A DNA stretch of 64,000 nt. Origin: Mucilaginibacter aurantiaciroseus (GTDB lineage: Bacteria > Bacteroidota > Bacteroidia > Sphingobacteriales > Sphingobacteriaceae). Below the pieces are notes generated by a model. The model saw only the letters and a list, made by a program, of their open reading frames with translations. It searched no databases and had not been told where the DNA came from. The translations under genes were made by a program, and so were the position numbers. Below, in pieces: positions 10,441-20,067 of this stretch (position 1 is its first letter; the number at the start of each line of letters is the position of its first letter). The stretch lies in the NCBI RefSeq assembly GCF_024055595.1, contig NZ_JAMXOF010000002.1, positions 930,001-994,000 of the forward strand. Direction: 5' to 3'.

Positions 10441-10607
10441 CTGTTATTATTACCCCTCTCCGGCGGTATCTCGTTCGGTAATTCATCAGGGCTTTCCTTT
10501 GGTATTTCCGGCGATTTAGGGTCTTCAGGTTGTTGTATTTCAAGTTGAGGTTTTGGGATAAGCATTTCTTCAGGTTCGTTGGGAATGGTTTGATGTTTTT
10601 TGCTCAT
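10437..10607 (-). CDS. small Pro/Glu-rich protein
   Basis: ATG at 10607 opens a 56-residue frame beginning MSKKHQTIPNEPEEM and continuing as repeated P-x-x-P-E/K units (QQPEDPKSPEIPKESPDELP) to TAA 10437. Strongly Pro/Glu-biased, acidic, likely disordered. Short PE-rich proteins of this sort are common in Pedobacter/Mucilaginibacter (recalled, not searched). Its stop overlaps the end of the plus-strand remnant. Function unknown. Confidence 0.5.
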   Translation of the reverse strand: MSKKHQTIPNEPEEMLIPKPQLEIQQPEDPKSPEIPKESPDELPNEIPPERGNNNS

Positions 10608-10684
10608 ATATTATGGAACATGCCTTTTGGTAGGTTTGTTTGTTTCGGCCTCGCCATGCTTCTTCAAATTACTTACTTTTGGAT

Positions 10685-11554
10685 GTGCCTGTCAAAAAGA
10701 AAACTACGTCGCCTGTTAAACGGAAAACCACTAGCAGGAAAAAGAAAGCCAAAGCCCCGGCGCGCTTAAAATACTACCTCTTAGCGCTTGTATTTGCATT
10801 GCTTTTATCGCCGTTTTATTATGGTTATGTCATCAAAACTGCATCCTATACCTGGCGGTGGGTAAGGGACATTGGCCAGGATCCTAACTATCGTACCTAC
10901 AAAAGTTTCGGCATCAAAATTCCGTCTAATTACGAGATCCACGGGATAGACGTATCGTACGCTCAGGGTAAAATTTACTGGCCAAAGGTAGTTGCAATGG
11001 AAGAGGATGGCGTACGCATCCGCTTCGCGTTCATCAAAGCTACGGAAGGCTTGCTTACGGTTGACCCATACTTTAAACGTAACTGGAAAGAGGCTAAAAA
11101 TGCAGGCATCGCCTGCGGCGCTTACCATTTCTTTCGCCCTAAAAAGAGTGGTTTATGGCAGGGAAGGTTTTTTGTCCAAAATTCATCCATAGAAAGCGGC
11201 GGCCTGCCACCCGTTGCCGATGTGGAGCGGCTGGACGGCAAAACACCCGCCGCCATGCGAAAGGAACTGCGCGATTTTCTGCTTTACGTAGAGAATAAAA
11301 CCGGTGAAACTCCTATTATTTATACAGGTATTAGCTTTTACCGCGATTACCTGGCGGGATATTTTGACGATTACCCTTTGTGGATAGCCCATTACAATCA
11401 AGATAAATTAAACGTTAGCGCACGCACAAACTGGAAGTTTTGGCAACACTCGGAAACAGGCCACGTGAACGGCATAGGCCACACCGTAGATTTTGACGTT
11501 TTTAAGGGAGATAGCCTCGCGTTTAAACGCTTTATATCGGGCGCTAACCGTTAA
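10685..11554 (+). CDS. glycoside hydrolase family 25 lysozyme-like, membrane anchored
   Basis: 289 residues from GTG 10685 (VPVKKKTTSP). A TTG at 10640 is an alternative but adds residues unlike a normal N-terminus. Lys-rich basic tail (1-28), one transmembrane helix (YYLLALVFALLLSPFYYGYV), then a GH25 domain from about residue 85: HGIDVSYAQG, FIKATEG, YHFF, ADVE with the catalytic acids, PLWIAHY and WQHSETG...DFDVF. It should cleave the N-acetylmuramyl bond of peptidoglycan, anchored in the inner membrane facing the periplasm. Intact although its neighbours on both sides are decayed; its stop overlaps the stop of the convergent LLM pseudogene by two bases. Confidence 0.88.
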   Translation: MPVKKKTTSPVKRKTTSRKKKAKAPARLKYYLLALVFALLLSPFYYGYVIKTASYTWRWVRDIGQDPNYRTYKSFGIKIPSNYEIHGIDVSYAQGKIYWPKVVAMEEDGVRIRFAFIKATEGLLTVDPYFKRNWKEAKNAGIACGAYHFFRPKKSGLWQGRFFVQNSSIESGGLPPVADVERLDGKTPAAMRKELRDFLLYVENKTGETPIIYTGISFYRDYLAGYFDDYPLWIAHYNQDKLNVSARTNWKFWQHSETGHVNGIGHTVDFDVFKGDSLAFKRFISGANR

Positions 11555-12537
11555 TTGCCTTACGCACCACGGGCGCTACTTTAGTGCCCAGCAGTTCAAT
11601 AGCCTTTAGTGTTTTATGGTAGGGCGCATGCCCGGTAACCAGCTGTGCAAAAAACGGGTTTTGCCAAACAGCTCGTATTGTGCCATTATTTTATCGATAG
11701 TTTCCTGCGCGTCGCCAACAATTAAAGGGCCGTGGGCGCGCAGGTATTCAAACTGGTCGGTAGTCATGGGCGACCAGCCCCTGTCGCGGCCAGCACGGTT
11801 CATCAGGGCCTATTACGATGGGCAGAAGGCATCCCTGGCTTCCTCATTAGTATCGCCGGCCAAAAACTGGGACGAGATATCCACCTGTAGCTTAGCCACA
11901 TCATGCCCCGCCTTCTCTGACGTCTCGCGATACAGCTCTACAAACGGCACAAAATGTTTTGGGGCGCTGCCAAGTATGGCAATCATTAGTGTTAAGCCCA
12001 GCCTACCCGCGCGTATGGCCGATTTTGGTGTGCCGCCAACGCCTATCCAAATGGGGAGCTGTTCCTGCAATGTCCTCGGGTAAATGCCTTGGTTGCTTAT
12101 CGGCGCGCAGAATTTACCTTTCCAGGTAAGATTTACAGTTTTGTTGATCTGCATCAGCAGGTCAAGCTTTTCTTCAAGCAGCTCTCCTCCTAATCATTTA
12201 GGTAATACCCAAACAAAGGGTACGATTCGACGAAAGAGCCACAGCCTGCGATCATTTCTGCCCGCCCGCCGCATACGAGGTCGGCAGAACTTGGTACCGT
12301 TACCGAACTGGAGAGGCGGATGTTTTTAGTGATAGCCCCTGCTGCCGCGATAAAAATTTCGGGCTATGAGATGACAAAATCGGGGCGGTGGTACTCGCCA
12401 AAGGCAAAAACATCCAGGCCAACCTCGTAGGCCAGTTTAACCTCGTCCAGTAATTGCTGTACCCGTTTATATGCAGCGCGGTCGTTACACGCAACGCCTG
12501 CCGGGTAAACTTCTTCAAAAGTGCTGATTTTTATAGG
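11551..12537 (-). pseudogene. luciferase-like (LLM class) flavin monooxygenase, multiply broken
   Basis: Pieces of one protein of about 330 residues lie in order on the minus strand in different frames: STFEEVYPAGVACNDRAAY, LDEVKLAYEVGLDVFAFGEY, HRPDFVIS then an in-frame TAG, FIAAAGAITKNIRLSSSVTV, GRAEMIAGCGSFVESYPLFG, QLPIWIGVGGTPKSAIRAGR, then LGLTLMIAILGSAPKHFVPF, and a C-terminal block DQFEYLRAHGPLIVGDAQET ending at TAA 11551-11553. The order matches LLM oxidoreductases, with at least two frameshifts, one stop and a small deletion near 12250. No functional product is expected. Confidence 0.85.
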
Positions 12538-12712
12538 TGCAAATAAGCTAAAAATCTAATAAAATTGTGTCAGCCATAAGTTATGTTAAGCTAACCTAAA
12601 GGTTACCACGCCGTTTAGCGAAGATAAAGTCTGCTCATGCATGGAGAATAGATTAAGCTTTATTAAACATAATTGTTGTTACATCGTATAACGGAGCAGA
12701 GGCTTTTTTTAT

Positions 12713-14587
12713 ATGACCCGTAAATTCATCTTACTTTACGTTTTTGTTTTAGTAATGCCTTGCCTATGCTTTGCCCAACTATCCGAGATCAGGCAACTGC
12801 AGCAGCAATTAAAGCATCCTAAAGATAGCTTGGATTACCTGTGTAAATTAAATAAAATAGGTTTGCTTATCCACCTCAAAAATGCCGACAGTAGTTTTTA
12901 TTACGGTATACAAGGCAACGCTTTAGCCGATAGGTTGAACGCGCCGAAAGAGAAAGCCCATGCCATGTCTAACATTGCCACGGGGCTTCTCCTAAAGGGC
13001 TTATATAGCCAGTCGTTACAATACTTTGGCAAGGCATACAATATTTACCAGGCAAATAATAACAAGCCCGAGATTGCCCAGGGGCTGATGAACCAAGCCA
13101 TTACCTACAGTTTTATTGGCGATAGTGCAAAGGCTATCCGGTTTGCTACCAGGGCTAATAATTTTACCCACAAATATCTGATGCGCGATTCCGCCGCCAG
13201 TATGCTTATGGCAAACTACGTGGAGCTGAACAGCGGCCTTGCTAAAGATTCTGTTGCGTGGTATTTGAGTGGAGCTGAGAAAATAGCTATAAAATTTAAT
13301 GATCAGCGTACACTGGTATTTATAGGGCAGATACGTGCCAACCGTTTTATTGATGCTAAGCAACCAGCCATGGCTTTACCCATTATTATGCGGTCACTGG
13401 CCATTACGCGCGCTAATAATTGGGATTACCACGAGATGGAAAGCCTGAATAACCTTGGGAGTTATTACCTGGCTGTAAACAAAACAGATAGCGCCCTTGC
13501 CGCTTACCTGGAGATCTACAAAAAGGCTAAGGCCAATAACTACGTTTACTGGAAAATTGATGTTTTAAAGGATATTAGCAAATGTTATAAATTTAAAAAT
13601 GATAAAGCCAACGAGTATGCTACAGCACAGCTGCTGATCGTCGCGCTTGAGCAGGATAACACCGCCAATAATAGTTTTTTGGGCGATTACATCCAATACA
13701 ACCAAACACAGGAAGAACTGAAGAAGCTGGGCTTATCTGAAGGGTTAAATCATAAAAAGATAGTATGGCTTTTTGTGGCCTGTGGCGCGGGTAGTTTAGT
13801 AATCCTATTGCTGATCCTTTTTTATTGGAAAGTTACTGCTCAGGCAAAAAAGTTAAGCGAGCAAAATTTAACCATTACGGTGCAAAACGAAGCGTTAAAA
13901 GAGTCGGATGTTTTTAAGGGCAGGTTGTTATCTATGCTGGCGCATGATTTCCGGTCGCCGCTTAATTCAACCATATCTATGGTGCAGTTGCTGAGGGATC
14001 ATGAAGCGATGGAGCCCGAAGAACTGGCCGGTTTATATAGGCTTATTGAGACGGATATTAACGAGGTGCTTTTAACCTTCGATAATATATTGCAGTGGAC
14101 CCACAAGCAGCTAACCGGCTACATCCTGCAACCGGTTAAGGTCAACCTGAAGGAGAGTATAAACGAGGCATTCAGCTTTTTTCACGAACAGGCAAATGCC
14201 AGGCAAATCACCATCGTAAACGAGATAGATGCCACACTCGCACCACTAACCGACCAAGAGATCATCCGTTTTATCGACCGCAACCTGTTACATAATGCCA
14301 TCAAGTATTCGCCCATAGGGGGTAAAATAACTGCCCTCTCGGTTGTGAAGAACAAGGAGATCATCATCACTATTAAAGATGAAGGTGTAGGCCTGACTGA
14401 AAAGTTGTTAAAAGAACTGTTTACCGGCAAGATCTCTGAAATTAATGACAGTGCCCAGGGTGCCGGGCTGGCCCTAAATATTTGCGCCGAGTTTATCCAA
14501 AAGCTTGGCGGCCGCATTTGGGTAGGGAAGAGTGCAGGTAAAGGTGCCGAGTTTTCATATGCTATCCCGCTTAGGGCAAGCGAATAA
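12713..14587 (+). CDS. TPR-containing sensor histidine kinase
   Basis: 624 residues. Signal peptide ending near CFAQ, then a periplasmic region of tetratricopeptide-like helices (about 55-325; SLQYFGKAYNIYQANN and SLNNLGSYYLAV are typical), a transmembrane helix IVWLFVACGAGSLVILLLIL near 350-370, a short coiled coil, a HisKA domain with H-box AHDFRSPLN, and HATPase_c with N-box RNLLHNAIKYS, G1 DEGVGL and G2 GAGLAL. All catalytic boxes are present. No response regulator is adjacent, so it is an orphan kinase whose partner is elsewhere. The ligand is unknown. Confidence 0.9.
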   Translation: MTRKFILLYVFVLVMPCLCFAQLSEIRQLQQQLKHPKDSLDYLCKLNKIGLLIHLKNADSSFYYGIQGNALADRLNAPKEKAHAMSNIATGLLLKGLYSQSLQYFGKAYNIYQANNNKPEIAQGLMNQAITYSFIGDSAKAIRFATRANNFTHKYLMRDSAASMLMANYVELNSGLAKDSVAWYLSGAEKIAIKFNDQRTLVFIGQIRANRFIDAKQPAMALPIIMRSLAITRANNWDYHEMESLNNLGSYYLAVNKTDSALAAYLEIYKKAKANNYVYWKIDVLKDISKCYKFKNDKANEYATAQLLIVALEQDNTANNSFLGDYIQYNQTQEELKKLGLSEGLNHKKIVWLFVACGAGSLVILLLILFYWKVTAQAKKLSEQNLTITVQNEALKESDVFKGRLLSMLAHDFRSPLNSTISMVQLLRDHEAMEPEELAGLYRLIETDINEVLLTFDNILQWTHKQLTGYILQPVKVNLKESINEAFSFFHEQANARQITIVNEIDATLAPLTDQEIIRFIDRNLLHNAIKYSPIGGKITALSVVKNKEIIITIKDEGVGLTEKLLKELFTGKISEINDSAQGAGLALNICAEFIQKLGGRIWVGKSAGKGAEFSYAIPLRASE

Positions 14588-14678
14588 CAAAGTTTTATTT
14601 GTTAAGCTTATGGGCGCTATCTTTGTCAAACGGTCGCGTCATTTTGCACTGTAATATTTTACATTTAAAACCCATAAT

Positions 14679-14969
14679 ATGAAATATGTAGCATCGCGCC
14701 TGTCGGAAGGTAATAAACTTTTCCCGGCAGAGATCATAACCGAAGATAACGGCATTACCATAAAAATCCCCGGCCTGTTTAGCGGCGATACCACTACCAT
14801 TGCTTACGACAGCATTTCGGCAGTGGAGATCGATACACCAATTGTCGGTTACTCTACTATTCGTTTTTACCACAGCGGTAACAAGGTAGAAGCCCACGGC
14901 TTCTCAAAAAGCGATGTGAACGAAATTAAAAACTTTATCGAGCAGGGAAGGAGCCGGGCGAGAGGGTAA
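14679..14969 (+). CDS. small PH-like domain protein, uncharacterised
   Basis: 96 residues, no signal peptide. An alternating beta pattern (GITIKIPGLF, TTIAYDSISAVEID, STIRFYHSGNKV) followed by a C-terminal helix (SKSDVNEIKNFIEQG) resembles bacterial PH-like domains. It is followed after 20 bp by a small membrane protein gene, so the two may be cotranscribed. Function unknown. Confidence 0.65.
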   Translation: MKYVASRLSEGNKLFPAEIITEDNGITIKIPGLFSGDTTTIAYDSISAVEIDTPIVGYSTIRFYHSGNKVEAHGFSKSDVNEIKNFIEQGRSRARG

Positions 14970-14989
14970 AGTAACAACCAGTAAAATAC

Positions 14990-15277
14990 ATGGGCTCATT
15001 AGCGTTTATCTTATCATCTGTATTAGGTTTTATATTTGGTGCAGGTTTAACTTTTTTGGGTGCTCTTGCATTAAAGTCACCTGAAAGAATTACAAACTTT
15101 AATTTGAGGATTGTAAGGCGGCTTAATTATTTGAGTGCTTTTAAATTAAAAGAGAATTACATACTTAAAGCAGAAAATGGTTATTATGCTGCAAGTTGGA
15201 AGAAAGCCGGATGGCCTCCTATTATTATGGGCGGTATTTTTCTTTTCGGATTATTGATTTATTGGAAGAACTTATAG
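14990..15277 (+). CDS. small membrane protein, two predicted helices
   Basis: 95 residues with hydrophobic helices at about 5-28 (LAFILSSVLGFIFGAGLTFL) and 75-92 (PIIMGGIFLFGLLIYW) flanking a basic loop. No recognised family. It follows the PH-like gene by 20 bp on the same strand. A/T-richer in codon choice than its neighbours. Confidence 0.6.
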   Translation: MGSLAFILSSVLGFIFGAGLTFLGALALKSPERITNFNLRIVRRLNYLSAFKLKENYILKAENGYYAASWKKAGWPPIIMGGIFLFGLLIYWKNL

Positions 15278-15429
15278 CAATATTTAGCAAAAGCCCCCCT
15301 TTAACATTAGTTTGGAAAGCTTTTTTACGTATTTAAGCCGACAAAACAAGTGATTCATACACTACTGTTGTTTCCATAAAAGCCAAACTTTCCTCTTCCT
15401 GCTTTGTAAATATTAATATATCTTAAGGC

Positions 15430-16188
15430 ATGAAAAAACGGGTAATTCTTTTTGTTATTTCGGCGGCTTTCTCGTTCAAAGCACCGGCACAAACTTTTAT
15501 TACCGAAGATTTTAATGCCAACCTGGGCAAAAATTATTTACAGGATAACCCGGATATTGATATTGCCGATGTCGCTTATTCCCTGCAAACCACCCGTGCC
15601 GTTTTTAAGGAACTTAATTTTTTTTTAGCTACCGACAGGGACGACTTGCTGGAAAAGCTTGCCAAGTTTAAACGTGATCCTGTAGCACGCATGCTGGGCA
15701 TGTTTGATATTTATGCCTACCGCACACCACATTACGACCCATTATTGGTTAAATATGTTAAGCGCGAAATGTATTTTGGCCGTAAAATATGGCATGCCAT
15801 GTTGTTTAAAGATGGCTTTATGAAAACCATTACCACCCGCGCTAAGGCCGTTGAACGCGGCGCGGTAAGACTTTTATGGAAGCTTAAATTTGGCACCGAT
15901 CAAAAACAGACGGGCTTTTTTGGCTATTCGCATAAGATAGACGAGATGAATAACAATTCGCGAAAGCAATACCGGATAATGCCTTACGATATCGCGATAG
16001 AATTGTTCCGCGCGGAAACGCGCTCATTTTACCCGGACGATTATGTTTATATGGGCTGGAAACCTTACGTTTTAAAAGGGGTGAACATCTACAACATACC
16101 GGGCGAACATAATACCATATTTAAAGAGCCTAATGATAGGGAATTTGCCCACATACTACAGGCTTGTCTCGATAAGATCAATTGTTAA
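15430..16188 (+). pseudogene. collapsed PKS/NRPS megasynthase remnant (KS linker joined to thioesterase C-terminus)
   Basis: A single 252-residue frame made of two unrelated-looking parts. Residues about 30-82 (NYLQDNPDIDIADVAYSLQT, TRAVF, ATDRDDLLEKLAKF) resemble the linker that follows the ketosynthase in type I polyketide synthases. Residues about 90-252 resemble the lid and C-terminal end of a PKS/NRPS thioesterase, including IELFRAE, VYMGWKPY and the His-containing PGEHNTIF. The thioesterase Ser motif and everything between the two parts are missing, as if a large internal deletion fused them in frame. The start MKKRVILFVISAAF also looks like a signal peptide, so a short product could be made. 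A phosphopantetheinyl transferase follows directly, as expected for such a cluster. Confidence 0.6.
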
Positions 16189-16936
16189 ACAGGCAGTTTT
16201 GGGCGTTATCATAAACCGGTATTTAAATGATGTAACGTGGCAAAAAGCCGCGGCAATTTCACCTGTAATTAATGATAGCGAGGTACACGTCTGGCGCTTT
16301 AATATCAGCCAAAACATAAAACGTTTAGAGAAATTTGAAGCCCTGCTTACCGCAGATGAAAAACTGCGCGCCGGTAAGTATAAACAGCCTAAAGACACTT
16401 ACAGGTTTATAGTTAGCCGTGGTGCCCAGCGCATTATTTTAGGGCGATATTTAGATCAGCCACCAGTTGAATTGCAGTTTGTTTTAGGTGAAAATAACAA
16501 ACCCCATTTGATAGGAGTAGATGGCAGCATCGTCCGTTATAACCTTTCACACTCCGGGGATTGGGTAGTGTTGGCTATTGCTACATCCTCAATTGGTGCC
16601 GATGTGGAATTTATTGACGCAGCATTCCCCTTCCGGGATATTTTAGAGGATAATTTTAGTGAACATGAGGCGGCGTATATCGGTACGTCATCTAAAAAAT
16701 TCTTCACCCTTTGGACACGCAAGGAAGCTATCTTGAAAGCCACGGGACAAGGATTGGGCGAGCATCTGTGCATTACCCCTGCGCTTGATGGAACGTATTT
16801 GCTTGATGCATTGTTAACAGGTTCGAATAAAAACTGGCAGCTTAATAGTTTTCTTTTGCACCCCGGCTATATAGCTACCGTTGTGGTAGAAAATACCGGG
16901 CAGAAATTACAGTTTTTTGATGCTGATTTATTCTGA
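16133..16936 (+). CDS. Sfp-type 4'-phosphopantetheinyl transferase
   Basis: Up to 267 residues; ATG 16133 overlaps the preceding remnant by 56 bp, and a downstream alternative start (near 16196, TTG) would give about 245 residues, closer to the family. Motifs: RFIVSRGAQRIILGRYL, RYNLSHSGDW, IGADVEFI (Mg-binding Asp and Glu) and FFTLWTRKEAILKATGQGL with the catalytic W-x-x-KEA-x-x-K. It attaches the CoA-derived phosphopantetheine arm to carrier proteins. Sfp-type enzymes serve PKS/NRPS, which fits the collapsed megasynthase remnant just upstream; it may still serve other carrier proteins of the cell. Confidence 0.88.
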   Translation: MIGNLPTYYRLVSIRSIVKQAVLGVIINRYLNDVTWQKAAAISPVINDSEVHVWRFNISQNIKRLEKFEALLTADEKLRAGKYKQPKDTYRFIVSRGAQRIILGRYLDQPPVELQFVLGENNKPHLIGVDGSIVRYNLSHSGDWVVLAIATSSIGADVEFIDAAFPFRDILEDNFSEHEAAYIGTSSKKFFTLWTRKEAILKATGQGLGEHLCITPALDGTYLLDALLTGSNKNWQLNSFLLHPGYIATVVVENTGQKLQFFDADLF

Positions 16937-16960
16937 TACCACCAACGATTTTAGCGTATC

Positions 16961-18232
16961 CTATGGCGCGGGTTTTAGCGCGGCAATTTCCTTTATCCTG
17001 ATGCTGTTCTTTTTCCATTGCTTCAACCCTTTTTTTCCAAGGGTCGTGCTATCGGCAGTACTGTAAAAATTAAGGATGCTTTTTTGGAGTTGCGGCGTAA
17101 CGTTTTTATATTTTTGTTCCTGTAGTTCTTTAAGCAGTTTATCATAGGTATTGTCGGCCAGTTTGTACTCGCCCCAGCGGGTAGGGTTACCGGTATCAAA
17201 ATCAATATTGGGCAGTACTAATTGGGTTTTACCAATCTGGTCTACAGCGATATGGTAATTCTTCAATGTCGCTTCAAAACTTTGTGCAAAAAGCTTTTGT
17301 CCTTGCTCGCCCGGCGATTTAAACTTTAGCGTTTTCAGCGGGCCTATCTTAGGCAGGATCTTAATTAAAAATACCGACACTTTCGCGAAGAATTTAGATT
17401 CCTGGCTTTGTTTACCAAACTCCAGGTTAAAGGCCCGGTTGCTCATTTTGTATTGAAATTTACGTGCTGTAATGCCGGGGTTCATCTTGTCAATATCGGT
17501 TTGGTTGGCTTTATAGGCCGATTTGGTAAGCACCGGGAACAGGTTGCGCACACCCCAGCGCATGGTATTGATGGATGAGTTAATATTGGAAAATATCGAT
17601 CCCAATTCCTGCCCGTAAGTTTCGTAAAAGGCCCGTTCTAAAACAGGTACCGCAATGTTAAAACCGATAAAATCATGGTAACCTTCGGATGTGTAACCCT
17701 TTTGGCCTATCTGCATTACATCGTACGCAAATTCCATGCGGCTGTGCGAAGTATGGTCGTCATTATAGGTAACCACGTTGCCAAATTTCTTTTTAAGTTT
17801 TGGGTAGATGATGGGCACATTTAAATTGGTAGACATGGAGTGCCCGTATTTATCGGACATGTAGTGCGACAGGGCGCCCAGCGCAAAGGCATATTCGTTT
17901 AAGTTTCTGGCGTCTGCAAGCAGGGCTTTAATAAAATCGCCGCTGCGTACGTAGTGCACCAGGTCGGTAAAAAAGACATTGCCAAAAGGCATGTAACCCA
18001 TATCGGCCATAATGCTGCCGCCATAAGTGTAGGAGTGCGCCATCAGGATCTCCTCGCGGGTAATACCGGGGTATTTTTCTTTAAGGAGGGGGATAAGCAC
18101 CGGCTTCCAAGAAGCATCGATAATGGCCTCGTGCGCAAGTATAGAGTATGCTTTTGATGTCAGTCCTGCGAAGGTAAGGAGCGCAGAGATGAGGGAAAAT
18201 TTAAGAGCGGAACGGAAAGTGGCTGGCATCAT
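16961..18232 (-). CDS. zinc-dependent phospholipase C-like exported protein
   Basis: 423 residues with an N-terminal signal/membrane segment (ALKFSLISALLTFAGLTSKA). The Zn-dependent phospholipase C fold is marked by HEAIID, HSYTYGGSIMADMGYMPFG, FTDLVHY, ALGALSHYMSDKYGHS and NDDHTSHSRMEFAYD, whose His and Asp residues are the usual zinc ligands. The C-terminal half (about 230-423) is helical and unassigned. Convergent with the PPTase gene, 24 bp between stops. Substrate unknown; phospholipid or other phosphoester hydrolysis in the periplasm is inferred. Confidence 0.8.
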   Translation of the reverse strand: MMPATFRSALKFSLISALLTFAGLTSKAYSILAHEAIIDASWKPVLIPLLKEKYPGITREEILMAHSYTYGGSIMADMGYMPFGNVFFTDLVHYVRSGDFIKALLADARNLNEYAFALGALSHYMSDKYGHSMSTNLNVPIIYPKLKKKFGNVVTYNDDHTSHSRMEFAYDVMQIGQKGYTSEGYHDFIGFNIAVPVLERAFYETYGQELGSIFSNINSSINTMRWGVRNLFPVLTKSAYKANQTDIDKMNPGITARKFQYKMSNRAFNLEFGKQSQESKFFAKVSVFLIKILPKIGPLKTLKFKSPGEQGQKLFAQSFEATLKNYHIAVDQIGKTQLVLPNIDFDTGNPTRWGEYKLADNTYDKLLKELQEQKYKNVTPQLQKSILNFYSTADSTTLGKKGLKQWKKNSIRIKEIAALKPAP

Positions 18233-18434
18233 AAACTCAATTCTGGATAAATTCTTACATAGAACGGTAATATACCCCCAATGGTTTTATAATATGCCTT
18301 TGTTGAGGGAATTAATACTTTAAGCTTGGCAAACGGAGACGCGATACTTCGCGTCTTAAATTTTATATATTAAAATCCTTGCGGGGTCTTCGGGACGAGA
18401 ACCCTGCACAGGCATGCAAGGCAACCGTAGGGCT

Positions 18435-18460
18435 CACGATGTGATACCCTGCGGCGACAG
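18435..18460. repeat. 26-nt dispersed repeat, copy A
   Basis: CACGATGTGATACCCTGCGG followed by CGACAG; identical except for one base to 39368-39393. It sits in the gap between the phospholipase and fucosidase genes and is flanked by GGGTCTTCGGG and GTAGGGCTC hairpin-forming pieces. Confidence 0.65.
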
Positions 18461-18474
18461 CCGTACGGGTCTAT

Positions 18475-19875
18475 TTATCTTCTCTCATTATAAACCCCAA
18501 ACTCCGCGATAGAAACCTGGCCTTCAGCTTTATCAATGCTCACCCGGATCTTTGTTCCCCAAACGCGGTTAAAGCGGTGTATCTTTACGCGGGATGTGGT
18601 GTTGCCATTCAAAATGGGCTTCCAAACGCCGTTTTGCAGGTACTCTAAGTGGTAAGCCGTGATATTTGGTTTGCGCTCGGTAAGTGCAATAGTGTTAAAT
18701 TCGGTATCGTATCCAAAATCAATTTCATACCATGGTTTCTCGACGGTTTTGCTGGACGTCCATGAGGTTGTAAAATCATCATCGTTGGCAAAATCCATAA
18801 TTTCAGAATCATCGCTCCAGCTGGAGTTTGAGGGTTTGTTTTTAGCGATATTGCTTGAAATTATCGGCGCACCGGTTGCAGCCAGTTTGGGTGCAGGACC
18901 GTCGCTTTTCCAAAGTTTTCCAATTTCTTTCAGCGCGACTAAAGCATTATCATCAAATAAACCATCGCGGTTTGGGGCAACGTTTAAGATGAAGTTACAA
19001 TCGGCCTTGTTAAGGGTGGTTAATTCGGCAACCATTTTGGCTGCATCCTTTACCGGGATGGTAGGGAAGCTGGTTTTCCAGAACCAGTTTTGTTGTAAAG
19101 GCAAACAGGCCAATGACGGCATAATGTTATTCTCTTTAGAAATACGCTGACCGGCACCCATTTCGTAGGTTTTGATATCGCTGTAAAAAAGTCCTTCGGC
19201 AGGGTATTTTGCGCCATTAAGGTCCATCAGCACACAATTCGGCTGAATAGATTTGATCAGGTGGTATACATCCTCAAAGTTAATATCATCATAGCTAATA
19301 CGCGACCATGGCGCATCCCAACCATCAATAATAATAGCCTCTATCTTTCCATATTTAGTTAATAACTCGGTAAGCTGAGCCTTCACCATTTCAAAATGTT
19401 TTTGGGTGATGTTATGCGGGCGAAGCTTATGGTGGGTATCCAAAATGCTGTAATAAAGCATCACCTTCAAGTCGTTCTTGCGGAAAGCGTCCACATACTC
19501 TTTTACCACATCGCGCTTCAGCGGACTGTTCATTACGTTATAATCGGTGGTTTTGGTATCCCATATACAAAAACCGCTGTGGTGCTTGGTTGTCAAGCAA
19601 CCGTAGGTCATGTTAGCGCTTTTGGCGGCTTTGGCCCACTGGTCGGCGTTTAATTTTTTTGGGTTGAATGCAGATGCAGGCGCTTCCGGGTCGGGCCAGT
19701 CGGCATCCATGTAGGTGGGGATGTTAAAGTGGATGAACATCCCGAATTTAAGGTTGACAAATTTTTGCTGTAATGCGGTATAATTGGCCGTGGTGGTAGC
19801 CGCCTCATTGTTTTGTGCTGATGCTTTAAAAATAATGAATGATAACAGGAATGCGGCTGTCAGTAATTTCTTCAT
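18475..19875 (-). CDS. alpha-L-fucosidase, GH29, with C-terminal discoidin-like domain
   Basis: 466 residues. Signal peptide MKKLLTAAFLLSFIIFKASA. GH29 barrel from about 28 to 340: GMFIHFNIPTY, CLTTKHHSGFCIWDT, IEAIIIDGWDAPW (nucleophile Asp region) and FILNVAPNRDGLF. The C-terminal about 125 residues (NKPSNSSWSDDSEIMDFAND, FTTSWTSS, ISIAEFGVY-like end) form an F5/8 type C sugar-binding domain. It removes alpha-linked fucose from glycans in the periplasm. The short VSIAEFGVY end and domain layout suit the GH29-B type, which prefers branched fucosides (inference). Single gene. Confidence 0.9.
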   Translation of the reverse strand: MKKLLTAAFLLSFIIFKASAQNNEAATTTANYTALQQKFVNLKFGMFIHFNIPTYMDADWPDPEAPASAFNPKKLNADQWAKAAKSANMTYGCLTTKHHSGFCIWDTKTTDYNVMNSPLKRDVVKEYVDAFRKNDLKVMLYYSILDTHHKLRPHNITQKHFEMVKAQLTELLTKYGKIEAIIIDGWDAPWSRISYDDINFEDVYHLIKSIQPNCVLMDLNGAKYPAEGLFYSDIKTYEMGAGQRISKENNIMPSLACLPLQQNWFWKTSFPTIPVKDAAKMVAELTTLNKADCNFILNVAPNRDGLFDDNALVALKEIGKLWKSDGPAPKLAATGAPIISSNIAKNKPSNSSWSDDSEIMDFANDDDFTTSWTSSKTVEKPWYEIDFGYDTEFNTIALTERKPNITAYHLEYLQNGVWKPILNGNTTSRVKIHRFNRVWGTKIRVSIDKAEGQVSIAEFGVYNERR

Positions 19876-20042
19876 GAGATGAACGCTTGATGTTTAACCC
19901 AAAGTAAGCAATTATATCAGCACGAAAAAGTAAGGGTTATTGTTAAGTTATTCAGGAAAATTGGAATGAAATAAAAAAGCGTCATTGCTTCGTATCTCGA
20001 ATTGACGGGGTGGAATAGGGGAGGAAATTATTAAGGCCAAAA

Positions 20043-20066
20043 AAAGGCTTGCCGAAGCAAGCCTTT
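20043..20066 (-). terminator. hairpin terminator downstream of the phosphohexomutase
   Basis: 10-bp perfect stem AAAGGCTTGC / GCAAGCCTTT with loop CGAA; on the minus strand it is followed by a T-run (complement of AAAAA at 20039-20045). It lies just after the 45-bp palindrome. Confidence 0.75.
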
Positions 20067-20067
20067 A

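Noticed and set aside
11616-12083. 155-residue plus-strand frame over the LLM pseudogene
   Set aside because: It is antisense to recognisable LLM segments and has no protein-like pattern of its own.
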